From contig JBDTVS010000057.1 in assembly GCA_040007095.1 (NCBI GenBank), positions 1 to 13,112 of the forward strand: a stretch of DNA of 13,112 nt. The letters run 5' to 3'. Below the pieces are notes generated by a model that searched no databases, was not told where the DNA came from, and saw nothing but the letters and a program-made list of their open reading frames with translations. The stretch is from JBDTVS01 sp040007095 (GTDB lineage: Bacteria; Acidobacteriota; Vicinamibacteria; Vicinamibacterales; CAVVIG01). Position numbers and translations under genes: made by a program. Shown one piece after another: positions 13,048 to 13,112 of the stretch. Numbering within the stretch: the stretch's first letter is position 1; every line of letters starts with the position of its first letter.

Positions 13048-13112
13048 GTGTCCTGCATCCGACGCTTTAGGACGTCTTCCGGGCGGGGCATCCCTCCTCC
13101 ACCCCAACGCGG
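13048..13112. repeat. Right arm of 52-bp inverted repeat (13048-13099) plus CCGCGTTGGGGTGG module
   Basis: Positions 13048-13099 mirror 1-52 with 51 of 52 bases matching. The complement of 13099-13112 then reads CCGCGTTGGGGTGG, identical to 11428-11441 inside the MITE-like element. The resemblance continues with one gap through GGGATGC (complement of about 13087-13093; 11447-11453). The window ends exactly at the end of the 11-base half-stem, so the other half of a hairpin may lie just outside. This links the terminal repeats and the internal element as one repeat family. Confidence 0.75.

Noticed and set aside
1..13112. Circular plasmid or phage genome
   Set aside because: The matching ends are inverted, not direct, and no replication, partition, capsid or packaging gene is present.
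1..13112. Composite transposon bounded by the 52-bp arms
   Set aside because: No transposase or integrase gene was found between the arms, and no target duplication can be seen because the window ends at the repeats.

Overview
The window is 13.1 kb of GC-rich DNA that looks like chromosomal sequence from an Acidobacteriota bacterium, most likely class Vicinamibacteria (subdivision 6). That placement is inferred from recognised protein families, not from a marker gene. The families are an Oar-type TonB-dependent receptor with an N-terminal carboxypeptidase-regulatory-like domain, a secreted protein with the repeated 'PRTADGK...DFSGVW' signature, a two-haem cytochrome of the reaction-centre cytochrome-subunit type, and a Tat-exported isocitrate lyase/PEP mutase-fold protein. 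No rRNA, tRNA, CRISPR array, integrase or transposase is visible.

Layout. Positions 1-52 hold one arm of a near-perfect inverted repeat whose partner lies at 13048-13099. Next come a secreted protein of unknown function (104-955, +) and, converging on it across a long hairpin, an exported SMP-30-like beta-propeller (1025-2146, -). Upstream of that on the minus strand are a small two-helix membrane protein (2393-2593) and a Tat-exported ICL/PEPM-fold protein (2648-3622). A divergent control region (3623-3918) leads to an exported dihaem cytochrome fused to a LolA-like domain (3919-5145, +). It converges across two hairpins on a 1050-residue TonB-dependent receptor (5269-8421, -). A 306-bp divergent region then leads to a probable two-gene unit encoding an exported VOC-fold protein (8728-9201) and an exported double carboxymuconolactone-decarboxylase-like protein (9235-10455).

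The last 2.4 kb is a separate minus-strand cluster with a surface-polysaccharide flavour: a NeuD/PglD-type acetyltransferase (12250-12924), an overlapping SAM methyltransferase (11493-12266) and a GT2 glycosyltransferase (10514-11278). A 200-bp element with 23-bp terminal inverted repeats fills almost the whole gap between the methyltransferase and the glycosyltransferase.

Working together. Seven of the eight genes in the first 10.4 kb encode products with an N-terminal export signal; the exception is the tiny membrane protein. The set (outer-membrane receptor, lactonase-like propeller, ICL/PEPM fold, VOC fold, CMD fold, c-type cytochrome) suggests that uptake and processing of some small molecule occur outside the cytoplasm. 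The substrate cannot be read from the sequence. The non-coding DNA is unusually rich in repeats: terminal inverted repeats, a MITE-like unit, a shared CCGCGTTGGGGTGG module and nine-base periodic repeats in two intergenic gaps.
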